From the NCBI GenBank assembly GCA_026545225.1, contig CM048849.1, positions 9,388,041-9,452,040 on the forward strand: 64,000 nt of DNA, read 5' to 3'. Within the stretch, counting starts at the first letter, position 1, and the number at the start of each line of letters is the position of its first letter. The DNA is from Cornus controversa (lineage: Eukaryota; Streptophyta; Magnoliopsida; Cornales; Cornaceae). Position numbers and translations under genes: made by a program. Positions 22,859 through 33,200 of this stretch are shown here, piece by piece. Below the pieces are notes generated by a model. The model searched no databases. It saw only the letters and a program-made list of their open reading frames with translations, and was not told where the DNA came from.

Positions 22859-23848
22859 ACTGACCACTTTAATGAGAACTGAATCCTTGGCCAAGGAGGC
22901 CAAGGTACTGTATACAAAGGAATGATGATTGATGGTAGAATTGTAGCAATTAAAAAATCCAAGATAGTGGATTAAGGCAAACTTGACCAATTTATTAATG
23001 AGGTTGTTATTTTGTCACAAATTAACCATAGGAATGTGGTCAAGCTGCATGGGTGTTGTTTGGAGGCTGAAGTTCCCTTGCTCGTTTATGAATTCATCCC
23101 CAATGGAACCCTTTATCAGTATATTCATGAGCAAAATGAAGAGTTTCCACTTACCTGGGATATCCGTGTTCGGGTTGCTATAGAAGTTTCTGGGGCTCTC
23201 TCCTATCTACACTCAGCAGCTTCTATACCTATTTATCATCGAGACATTAAGTCCACAAACATTTTGTTGGACGAGAAATTCAGAGCAAAAGTGTCAGATT
23301 TTGGGACCTCAAAATTAGTTGCCATTGATCAAACTCATATGACGACACTAGTACAGGGGACCTTTGGATACTTGGACCCGGAGTACTTTCAATTAAGCCA
23401 ATTTACAGCAAAAAGTGACATTTATAGCTTTGTAGTAGTTCTTGTTGAGCTTTTAACTGGACAAAAACCAATCTTATCAACTAGACCAGAAGAACAACGA
23501 AGTTTGGCAACATATTTCATTTTGATGATAAAGGAAAATTGTTTATTTGACATTCTTGATGCTCAAGTTTCCAAACAGGGTATGAAAGAAGAGATCACGC
23601 GGGTCGCTAATCTTGCAAAAAGTTGCTTGAACTTGAGTGGGACAAAAAGGCCTACAATGAAAGAAGTTGCAATTGAATCGGAAGGGATTAGAATGTCACT
23701 TGGAGGATCTATTATTCAACAAAATTATGAAGAGGTTGAATATGCAGTAAATGAACTCACAGGACCTTAGGATGCTGCTTCAACCTCGACAGGGTCTCAT
23801 ATGGATAGTAGTGTTTCACTTGATATTCAGCCTTTGTTATTTAAGTAA
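22859..23848 (+). pseudogene. Wall-associated kinase-like (WAK/WAKL) kinase-domain pseudogene
   Basis: A receptor-like Ser/Thr kinase domain in one frame: glycine loop [11 protein letters not shown], catalytic Lys in IVAIKK, then [15 protein letters not shown] and [13 protein letters not shown]. The catalytic loop [13 protein letters not shown] (RD type), Mg-binding SDFGTSK, activation segment end [11 protein letters not shown] and KSDIYSF follow. The C-terminal tail SVSLDIQPLLFK before the true stop at 23846-23848 is typical of WAKs. Three premature stops interrupt it: TGA 22880-22882, TAA 22973-22975 and TAG 23768-23770. The first and third are readily explained as C-to-T or G-to-A changes. 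The extracellular and transmembrane exons are absent: a CRM-like LTR ends at 22858. DLYSFGVV is altered to DIYSFVVV, replacing a conserved Gly. Confidence 0.93.
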
Positions 23849-23931
23849 TCATGATTGTTGAGAAGGCTTCTTTTTCTTTCTTTTTTTCATCTTTTACATC
23901 GGTCTTGTTCAAATAAGTAGTGTATGGATTA
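23849..23931 (+). other. Probable 3' flank of the WAK pseudogene
   Basis: T-rich, short sequence between the WAK stop and the next LTR, compatible with a 3' untranslated region. It ends with the target site GATTA (23927-23931). Confidence 0.5.
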
Positions 23932-25334
23932 TGTAAGAACCGTGACTATTTTTCGGCCAGTTTTTTTAAATTTCATTTAATTATCATATTGATGCTTTAA
24001 ATGATTATCTATGAGTTCATGTTTAGATAGCTTACTTAAGGTTTGGAAAAAATTTTGGAGCATTCGGCAAAAGTTGACTTTTTCGGGTTCGATCAATCAC
24101 GGGCGCGGGCCCTGTGGGCCCAGAAAATCCGAAAGTGTCGGAATGACTTCAAATTTGGAGAGTAGTTTAATTAAAATAGTTGATGTGCAACGGAATCAAT
24201 TTTGCGTCAATCAAAGTTACGGAACTCCCAAAACGAGTCTGGAAAGGTTTTAGGGAAAAGTAATGGCATTGTTGTAATTATGTGTAGGTCAATTTTTCTA
24301 TAAATAGAATGAGAGAATTCATCTCTATATTCTTCAAATCTCAGCAGCCGTAGGAGCCTATATATATATATCAATTTCATCTTCTTCACTTCTTTAATGG
24401 ATTAGAAAGACTTCGGGTGGAAATTTGAGTTTGCCGAAGAAGGAAGAAACGATGTACACGTCGAGGGCTCAAGATTGATTGGTCCAAAATAAATTTCGGA
24501 GAAGGTTGATCTTTTGGGTGAAATTTGATGAATTCAATTGGAAGCTCTTCCAATTTGAGGTAGAAATGCCTAACCCATAAAATCCGGGGTCTTTGTGAGT
24601 ATATTGGTTATCTATGACAACCAATTGGTTATGTAGAATAAGTAGATGTTGTTCAATGTTCAAGCATGTTATTTATACCATTAAATGTGTTATTAATGTT
24701 GATTGAAATAATTGTGTATCTATAGATGCCTTAGAGTATGTTAAAAGCATGTTGGAATTGACTTGTGCATTAAATTGGTGGATTCATGTATATATGTGAA
24801 GGTGACACTTATGTGCTTGATGAATTGCTTTAGAAATGTGTTTAAGTGTAATGTATGATTTAATTGTCTATATTAACTATGTAGAATGTAGAAAATGTGA
24901 ATCATGTACAATGTGATTACATGTAGAGCTTAAATGGTAAGTTGTGTAAGCATGATTATGATATGTTAATTTGTCTTGAATTACTTATTCATTGATGTCA
25001 TGAGCATGGGTAATCCATCCCAAGTTGTGGGTAGATATATGGTGAGGGTGGTGAGTTCATTTGGACGGTCATGTCCTTTTGATGAACGGTGAGGTATCCG
25101 GTAATGGAAACTCCCGTGGGCAATCCGGTAATGGAACCCAACGGAGTGATCCGATATGGGAGCTCCGGTTAGAATGATACTCCCCAAAGTTAGGGGTGGT
25201 AATTTTCTCTACCCCGCTCCGCCCCTAATGGAGGCGATTTTGTCCGCCCCTAATAGGAGTAGGGGCGGGTATGGTTTTTTTAAGAAAACTCGCCTAGTAC
25301 CTGCCCCCGCCCCTATTATATACATACATACATA

Positions 25335-25373
<39 letters not shown>

Positions 25374-27216
25374 TGACATAATTATATGAAGTGTGCCATT
25401 TCTTTTATTATTATATTACTTATATAAATATAGTATACTAGATATATGGCAGCCACAAGGGTTTACCTTGTTCTGCTCTATTCCTCTCTTTATTTTATGG
25501 CTAAAAGAGAACTCTCTCTATCTTGTGTACATAATAGATCTATAATAAAAAATTTCTTGAAGACCAAAACTGTTTCTATCTCCATCTACATATGTATGTA
25601 TGTTTGTGTCATTTTCTTAGGTCTTATATATTGGGGTTTTGACTGTAGGAGTGTTGTATCATCGTTTGGGTACATTTAGTCCAAACATTGAATTCAAAGC
25701 AAATAAAGCAAAGGATTTTAAGGATTTTGTTATTCCTCTTTTTCTCTAAATGGGGCGGTGGTGGTATGCTTACCACAAACCCGTTAGGGTTCTTAACGGG
25801 AGATGGATTTAGTATTTCCTTGACGGGACGGGGTAGGGTTTTGGCATACTCGCCCCATACCCGCCCCGTTGCCATCCCTACCCAAGTGGAGTCACATGAT
25901 GAGGTAATCCGATAATGGAGCCTCGATTAGGTGCTATTGGATGATCCTTGGTAGCGGAGTCCAATGGATGTGTGGAGAGTATGAGAAAGTTATGCATATA
26001 ATTTTGCATTACATGTTACTTATGATATGAATGTGTTTTATGAAAATTTGCTTAACTTGATTAAATGCAAATGTATGCTTATGTCGTATTCACGGAACTT
26101 ATAGAATTATGTGTTAGACATTCCTACTAAGCGTGTGGTTGCTCATCCCATGAGGATTAACATTTTTCAGGAAATGGAAAGGAAGTGATGGAGTCTCCCC
26201 AATAGTACATTGGCGTGGAGTGGATCTTGATTTCATTTAAAGACTTTCATTATCGCGTTATTTGAATACATGTCCGGGTTGTGGACTATGTGCATGTGAC
26301 AAACATGTAAAGACCATTTTATTTTTGGGAACATGCATTAATTATGTCTTATGATTTCATATATTATAAGCATGGTTTGAGTATGGTAGAATGCTTGACA
26401 AATTAAACGATGATATAAAATTTGTGGATGCTTATAAGATTGCATAATTGATTTTAAATTGCTTATGTTATAGATGATCTTAGTTGGGTTTTGAAAAACT
26501 TGGAATATTAGATTTGGTTCGGATTTTCGTGCCTTAAAGTTCATATGTGTGTGGATTGAGGCTTGGTGAAGTGGGATTTTAGGTTGCAAAGTTTTTCACA
26601 AAAAAATCAAGTATCAGGAAAGTCCCACTGGTCCTACTTTTTGGGCACCGGTCCAACTTCTCTCGGTATTTTGGACCTGTAGAAAGTCCCACCGATCCTA
26701 CTTTTTGGGGACCCGTCCCACTTATAGTATATTTTCCTTTCAACTTCGACGAGTCATAACTTCTTCGTTTCAAACCTAAATCAAGTGATTCTTTTTTTGA
26801 AATTGAGTATTTTGAAAACCTCTTTCCAAAGGTTTCATTGTCAGCCTTTGATCAAACCAAGGATTTATGTATTTGTACTTGTGTGATGGAATCATTTGAA
26901 GGGTTGTGTATAATGGTATTGATGTGTAAATGATGCTTCTGCTGATTTATAAATGATAACTTAGATTGTCGATCATTGTGACCTATACGGTAAGAGATAG
27001 ATGTATTGATAAGGTAAAGGCTTCCAGGACGAGTCATGACCCAACAATCAGGGCATGACAGCTTGGTATCAATGGGGATATTATATGGTGACAAATGATG
27101 GTTTGTCATGGTTGTTAGGATCCTGGGATGACGATCGGGCGATTATGACACATCACTACCCAGAATTTGGGCTCGAACCAGTGAAGTCCCGGCGGTTCGA
27201 ATTTTGGGGCGTGACA
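23932..27216 (+). mobile_element. LTR retrotransposon deletion derivative (5' LTR plus leader), with TSD GATTA
   Basis: It begins TGTAAGAACCGTGAC and ends GGGGCGTGACA at 27216, with a perfect GATTA duplication at 23927-23931 and 27217-27221. The LTR runs 23932-27060 (ends GGGCATGACA) and is followed by TTGGTATCAATG at 27063, a degenerate initiator-Met PBS. Only about 150 bp of leader remains before the terminal GGGGCGTGACA, which resembles the LTR end. So nearly all of the internal region and the 3' LTR were deleted while both outer ends survived. Net LTR length without the MITE is about 2.4 kb. A tandem of about 80 bp (AGTCCCAC...TCCTACTTTTTGGG) lies at 26615-26725. Confidence 0.75.
25191..25880. 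mobile_element. hAT-type MITE (690 bp) inside the LTR
   Basis: Terminal inverted repeats TAGGGGTGGTAA (25191-25202) and TTGCCATCCCTA (25869-25880), with GC-rich subterminal blocks of CCGCCCC/GGGGCGGG type on both sides. The flanks CCCAAAGT and CCCAAGTG look like an 8 bp duplication with a one-base slip. There is no transposase, and the interior is AT-rich with an (AT)n run near 25340-25368. Its ends resemble those of the hAT element at 3340-7275, which may belong to a related group. Confidence 0.8.
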
Positions 27217-28171
27217 GATTATCACCCTTATATTTCCTAAGAAATCGTGATATATTTGTCTGTAACAAATTTTGAATTTTATATAATACTTTGGTTGGTT
27301 TTGTTGCCTAATTTGCACACTAAAGCCTAATATCATCCATTCCATGAAGCCATTGTTTGTTCTTACGCCCAAACTGTCGACCGACCACCAGTGGAAGATT
27401 GTTGCAGCCAACTTCCATTGGAAGGTGGACAGTTGGCTGATTACGGTTGTCATGTGGAAGATTATGTCTTCTAAAAATTCTGACGAGAATTCAATTAGAA
27501 GTTGACATGTGGCTTATTTAATGAAGCCACGCCTGTAGCCAATAAGAACAAGACACATGGCATATGCTTCTAGAACTTATAGAAATGCCACTTATCTAAA
27601 TCCTAAGAGTATAAGCCATGTATCTCAGTTTTAAAGGTAGATTGCTAACCAACTACCATGATGCAACATATTAAGAAGAAGGGGCCAACAAGAAGATGAC
27701 ATTGACATAGTTTGACTCATTCAAAGACTTCGATGCATTTGTTGGAAGTGCTCCTAAAAACTAAGGAGAAGTTGGCATAAAAGAAGGAACTACTATCGTG
27801 AGATTCACAATAGCTTGACTAAAGTTGCTTTTCCAGATTCAAATTCTAGTAGCCACGTCAGTATTTTACTATTTTAATCACGTTAGCATGTTAGGATCTC
27901 CAAACTTTAGCTCCACAATAGTTTATCTAAATTTACACTATCCACAAAGTTAAATAATCTTTCACACAATTAAATTAATTTAAAATTTGTATATACATAT
28001 ATATATTAAAGTTTTTTTTATACCTTTTTAACTTGATAAACTCATAATTTTTTTGTCTTAAGTCGGAATATAGCTTAAGTTGTACTTAAATTGTAGGTCT
28101 CAGAATTGTCTTTCTAGTAGAAATGATTTCATAAAAAAATTTAATTTGTAATCAAAGTTATTAAATTTTAA

Positions 28172-28219
<48 letters not shown>

Positions 28220-28365
28220 GCACAAAGCATGTGAAGACAAAAAAATAAAATAAAAAACTCAAAAGGAAGCCAAGCTTGGCTAAAGGCTTAGCCAAATTCG
28301 GCGAGACATGTAACCAAGCTCAAATGAGCCCCACACTTTTAGCCATGTCATTGGGAGCCCTAAAT
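27217..28365. other. Unassigned AT-rich sequence
   Basis: No convincing gene or terminal repeats were recognised in this 1.1 kb. It includes a (CA)n-(TA)n microsatellite at 28174-28219 and a short region near 28260-28340 with local inverted repeats (CCAAGCTTGG, GGCTAAAGGCTTAGCC) that could be part of a small DNA transposon. Confidence 0.5.
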
Positions 28366-29308
28366 GTTGCGCACTTGATTTGAACCAATGATAAGAAATT
28401 GCAGTAGAGAGCTTTGTCACAGGTGCACTAACATCAAAAATAAAATAAAATTTAGACCTTCAAAAATATCAAATGAAAAAAAAAATTTGAGATTCAATAT
28501 CAATCACTAAAGTCATAACAATGCATTGGAAATTTAATAATTACAAAAATAATTAATAAAAAAATAAAGAAAAGAAAAGGACAGAAGAACAGAATAGAAT
28601 ATAATAGAAAATGTGTACCCTTGATTTTGTTGTCACTTGTTTTTGTTATGGTTAATGATTATATGTAATATATTAAGTTAAGATTAAAGATATCTAATTT
28701 AGTTCAAAGATATATGTGGATGTTGACAGTGATCAATGCCATCAGACTTATTCCTTGTAAATCGTATCAGTCAATCATGGCAGGTTGGAATGGTCTACCA
28801 GACCCCTCTTTGCTTTAGTTTTCTCTTGCATGAATAGAAAAAAGAAAGAAAAAAAAATTGCCAACTTGATAATTTTTCCAAATGAAACAGTGACAACTTT
28901 ATTTTGAAAAATAACTGACACAGCGAACCAACCAAACAGCGGAAAAAAAAGTCTATATCCAATCTCTTTTAATCATAAGTAAGAAGGTTGGTTTGGAGTG
29001 AATTTTACTGTTCTAATTAGAAGGCGACATGATAACTTTAATGGGTTTCTATGAAAGCACAGTGGCAACTTGGAATGGTTTTGCGGGCCACAGTGGATTC
29101 TGGAATCTATCAAAACTGAACAGGCCCCAGGCTCTTCGCTTTACTTTTCTCGGTATGCTGGACTCTCTTTCACGCGTATTGTTTAGTCCAACCTAACCAT
29201 ATGAATATTCCGTTGTTGATTAGTAGGAGTGAGTGGACTAATAAATGAAAGTCGTCTTCTCTTGTTTGATTTTTCTTTTATTTTATTTTTATTTTTTTTA
29301 ATATATTT
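28366..29308 (+). repeat. Segmental-duplication block, copy 1 (upstream of a WAK exon)
   Basis: This block recurs, diverged and rearranged, at 52385-54240. Shared phrases include GAGAGCTTTGTCA near 28410 and 52425, CACTTGTTTTTGTTATGGTTA near 28636 and 52590, TGGAATGGTCTACCAG near 28786 and 52833, CAGGCCCCAGGCTCTT near 29120 and 53908, and CACGCGTATTGTTTAGTCCAA (read as shorter words) near 29172 and 54132. After removing the TRIM and Tat insertions it lies just ahead of WAK extracellular codons at 44608, so it may be WAK 5' flanking DNA. No ORF supported. Confidence 0.75.
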
Positions 29309-29480
29309 TGTAGTAACCATTGTGGACGGGTGTAAGTGGGTGGGTGCGAAGACAAACGTTAGTCTGAGGTACAACACTGACAGAGTACAGAGTGTTCAAT
29401 CCCACAACGTCTGGGTGTGAAAAAGGGGATGTGCTTATATGTAGTATATTCTCTTCAAATGGTATGGGACCTTTTGGGAT
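29309..29480. mobile_element. TRIM LTR, left part (split by the Tat element)
   Basis: Starts TGTAGTAACCATTGTGG and matches the 250 bp TRIM LTRs at 49358-50566 up to CTTTTGGGAT. The next TRIM-like bases (CAAACCCAAGAGCAAAACC) are at 44591-44609, on the other side of the Tat insertion. The LTR ends early there, so the TRIM copy is truncated at its 3' end. Confidence 0.85.
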
Positions 29481-30144
29481 TGTAGACATAAAAAAAAATC
29501 TACACGATAGACCCAAAATTAATTTGGGCTTATCTTCAGTTAACCCACTTTGAAATATGGCCCAATGAGTCAGATAATTTAAAGACCAAGCCCACTACAA
29601 ATAAATGAGTTATGGACTGGTTTAAATTGTTTGAGAAGTCCAAGCCCAGTTGAAAATGAGTCTAATGGATATTTTTATATATATATATATTATATTAGAT
29701 AATTATTAAAATTATCATAAATGATAATTATAGGATAATTATCAAAAGAACATAAAGTTACAAATCTACCCCTCCGGTGAGCCTATAAATAAAGGTTCAG
29801 AGGTGAGGAAAAGGGGACCGGAAAGATTCTCAGAAAAAGCTGAAGCTCTGCAGAATTCTTCACTCAAAATCCAAAACTCCAAAGCATCTAAACCCTGAAG
29901 GAGAAGAACAACAAGCACATCATCCACGTGCCGTTCTTCACCAAAGTTTCAATCCAACTCAAGATCAAGCTCTTGCAGCCCTTGAAGCTGGATCACCAAG
30001 GAGATCGAATCAGAGGACATTATCTTCATATTTCTTTTGTAAAGATTTACAGAGAATTGTACCCTTTTTCTTGAATCAATAAAAATTGTTTATTTGTCAC
30101 TAATTTTCGTTCCTAGATTTTCGGACACGAAATTTGTGTGTACA
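29481..30144 (+). repeat. 5' LTR of the Tat element (664 bp)
   Basis: TGTAGACATAAA ... TTTGTGTGTACA. The TATA-like region CCTATAAATAAAGG at 29782-29795 could be the LTR promoter, and AATAAAAATTG near 30079 could be the polyadenylation signal. An (AT)n run sits near 29675. Confidence 0.92.
29782..29795 (+). promoter_or_regulatory. Putative LTR TATA box (CCTATAAATAAAGG)
   Basis: A strong plant-like TATAAATA sequence in the 5' LTR, conserved in the 3' LTR near 44223-44236. It stands about 280 bp ahead of the AATAAA-like signal, consistent with a U3/R arrangement. Not tested. Confidence 0.55.
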
Positions 30145-30172
30145 AATTTCTGGCACGCCCAGTGGGACAATC
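30145..30172 (+). other. Primer-binding-site region of the Tat element
   Basis: AATTTC followed by TGGCACGCCCAGTGGGACA (30151-30169), six bases after the LTR end. The phrase TGGCACGCCCAGTGGGAC is a familiar start of Tat-type internal regions and begins with TGG, complementary to a tRNA CCA end. Which tRNA is used I cannot decide. Confidence 0.7.
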
Positions 30173-30230
30173 TCTGCCTCTCATCTCTGTCTCCTACATC
30201 ATATCTCCCAAACTCTGTTCGTCAGAATCT

Positions 30231-33200
30231 ATGGCTCCTTCCAAGGTTCTGGCTACAAACAAGAAAACTACAAAAGACACCATTGCTACAGTGACCAGCA
30301 TCAAAACTACAGCAAGTAGTGGCAAAAGTACCAGGAACCTGTCAAGTGCTAGCAGCACCTCAGCAGGTCCAATGACGCGTAGCAAGGCCAAAACAATTGC
30401 TTCGCTCAATAATCAGCAAGATTTGGTGAAAATCAATCCTGCTAAACCAATGGATGTGAAAATTCAACATGTGAACACCTGTGACCCTCAGGCGCAAAAG
30501 AATTTTGGTGTTGTCCCAGAAAAATTGGCGCCACCACATTCACCTCACTCCGTCTCTGACGCCAACTCTACCGTTGGTTCACTCTCAGATTCGTTACCTG
30601 AGATTTCAGAACATTCAGTCACTTCAAGGAATGTTGATTCTCAAGGTCTTTCCTATTCAAATATTGTCGCAGCCATGATGACTGGAACAGCCTCGGTGGA
30701 AGACCAACTGGCGACGATGGCGCGCGCAATCGAGAACCTTATGAAATTTGTTGAAGAGAAGGACATGCAGATTGCCGCGCTATTGAGTAAACTTGAAGTC
30801 CAGAATCCTGACGAGTCAGCACAACTGCCCGCAAATACCTCAAATTCAGCCCTTCAAGGGGCCCAATGAAAGGATCGTCGTCACACAGCTGCGTCAGGAC
30901 ACGTGGCTGACGAAACTAACTATGCCTCACCAGTCGCTTCGCTATCTGTCCAACAATTGCAGGATATAATAACGAACACAATCCGAGCACAGTATGGCGG
31001 CGCTCCTCAAAGCACTCTCATGTACTCAAAACCCTCCACAAGGAGAATTGATAGCATGAGGATGCCTGCGGGGTACCAACCTCTGAAGATCCAACAGTTT
31101 GATGGAAAGGGCAACCCAAAACAACACATTGCTCATTTCGTTGAAACTTGCAACAATGCTGGAACTGAGGGGGATTTACTGGTTAAACAGTTTGTTCGTT
31201 CCCTTAAGGGAAATGCCTTTGAGTGGTATACTGATTTAAAATCTGAATCGATTGACAGTTGGGAACAAATGGAACGAGAATTTTTAAACAGATTCTACAG
31301 CACCCGTCGCACTGTTAGTATGATAGAGTTGACTAACACAAGACAATGGAAAGACGAGCCTGTAATGGACTATATCAATCGGTATGCATTGGGACCTCCT
31401 TTATATTCTTCAAGGTCGCAAGCACTTAGCTTGGATTGCAAGTATCGGTTGACAGAATTCTCTACTGTTGAAATGTGTATGCAAGGTATGCATTGGGACC
31501 TCCTTTATATTCTTCAAGGTATAAAGCCTCGCACCTTCGAAGAATTGGCAACACGCTCACATGATATGGAGATTAGCATTAAAACCCGTGGAGGCAAAGA
31601 TTCTTTGATTTCAGAGCCACGCAAAGATAGAAAGGATGAAAAGAATGTGGTAAAATCATCAAAAGGTCCTGCCAAAGAATCCATGATTGTCTCTGCTGTC
31701 CCGATAAAGGTTGCTGTCAAAGATAAGAGAAAAGAAGACAATAAGCCACGACAGTTTCAAGAGAAGCAAAACCAACGTCCGACGCTCAAAGAATTAGAGA
31801 TGAAGGAATACCCATTCCCAGACTCTGATGTTCCTGACATATTGGAATGCTTACTTGAAAGTAAAGTTATTGAACTCCCAGAATGTAAGCGCCCTCAAGA
31901 AATAGGATGTGTTGATGACCCAAAATACTGCAAATATCATCGTATTGTCGGTCACCCAACTGAGAAGTGTTTCATTTTCAAGGAAATAGTGATGAACTTG
32001 GCAAAGCAAGGAAAGATCTTGTTAGACACAGACGAGATAGCAACTTCAAATCATACTGCTGTCGTATTCCCGTCTTCAAAGTTCGAGCAGACCTGTGCTC
32101 ATCACCAATTATTTTTAAGCTCTGGTATCTGTTCCACAACTGTTCAATTTGGTTCATTCGAACCAATTCAGATATACCTCCCCCAAGGTAGGATTCTTGA
32201 CAATCCAACAAATAAGAAGAAACTTCTCCAACACGATGACGAAGGATGGACCTTGGTGACGAGGAGACGACGAAAGCAACAAGCTCATGTTCCTCTAACC
32301 AGCCACTTCAACAGGGGGCAAAAGAAAAAGAAGTCTCGATATACCCCTAAGAAATGTGTCCAGAATGGGAAAGGTGCCAATAAGACGGCATTGACAAAAC
32401 ATACAAGATTGGGTGAAGAAATTTGCAAACCCGTTACTTTACGTGATTTATTTCCAAAAGGATATCTTGATGATGAAGTTGTGCTAACTTACATGGTGTC
32501 AACTGTGAGGATCAATTCGGAGATCGAAAGTGATAAGAGTCAAAGTGAAGTCCAAAGTATAGGAAAGATTGAGAAACACACGATAACCATCGAAGAATCC
32601 AATGACGAAGATGGGGTTATAGCTACATCAGACTCATGCTGTGCAACAATCACTTTCACTGATGAAGACCTTCAACTGGGATCAAAGCCACACAACCGTC
32701 CTCTTTTTGTCTCCGGATACATAAGGGAGCGAAAGGTAAATCGCATCCTTATTGATGGGGGCTCCGCAGTGAATCTCATGCCAAATTTTATAATGAATAA
32801 TCTTGGCATCACAGTTGACGATTTGGCTCGCAGTCGCCTCATCATTCAAGGTTTTAATCAAGGTGGGCAGAGAACTATTGGCATGATTCGTGTAAACCTA
32901 ACAATTGGAGGGTTGCAAGCTGAAACCTTATTCCACGTAATTGATGCAAAGACATCCTATAATTTGTTGTTAGGATGACCTTGGGTGCATGACAATGGTG
33001 TTGTTCCATCATCTCTTCATCAGTGTTTCAAGTTCTGCAAGAATGGTGTACAGACAGTGATGGCAGATAACAAGCCATTTGCTGAAGTAGAAGCCCATTT
33101 TGCAGATGCAAAGTTTTACATTGAGCAGGACACATCTTTGAGCGTCTCTACAACAAACCTTCCATCTACACAAGAGGTTGAGTCTACAAAAATAAAAGAA

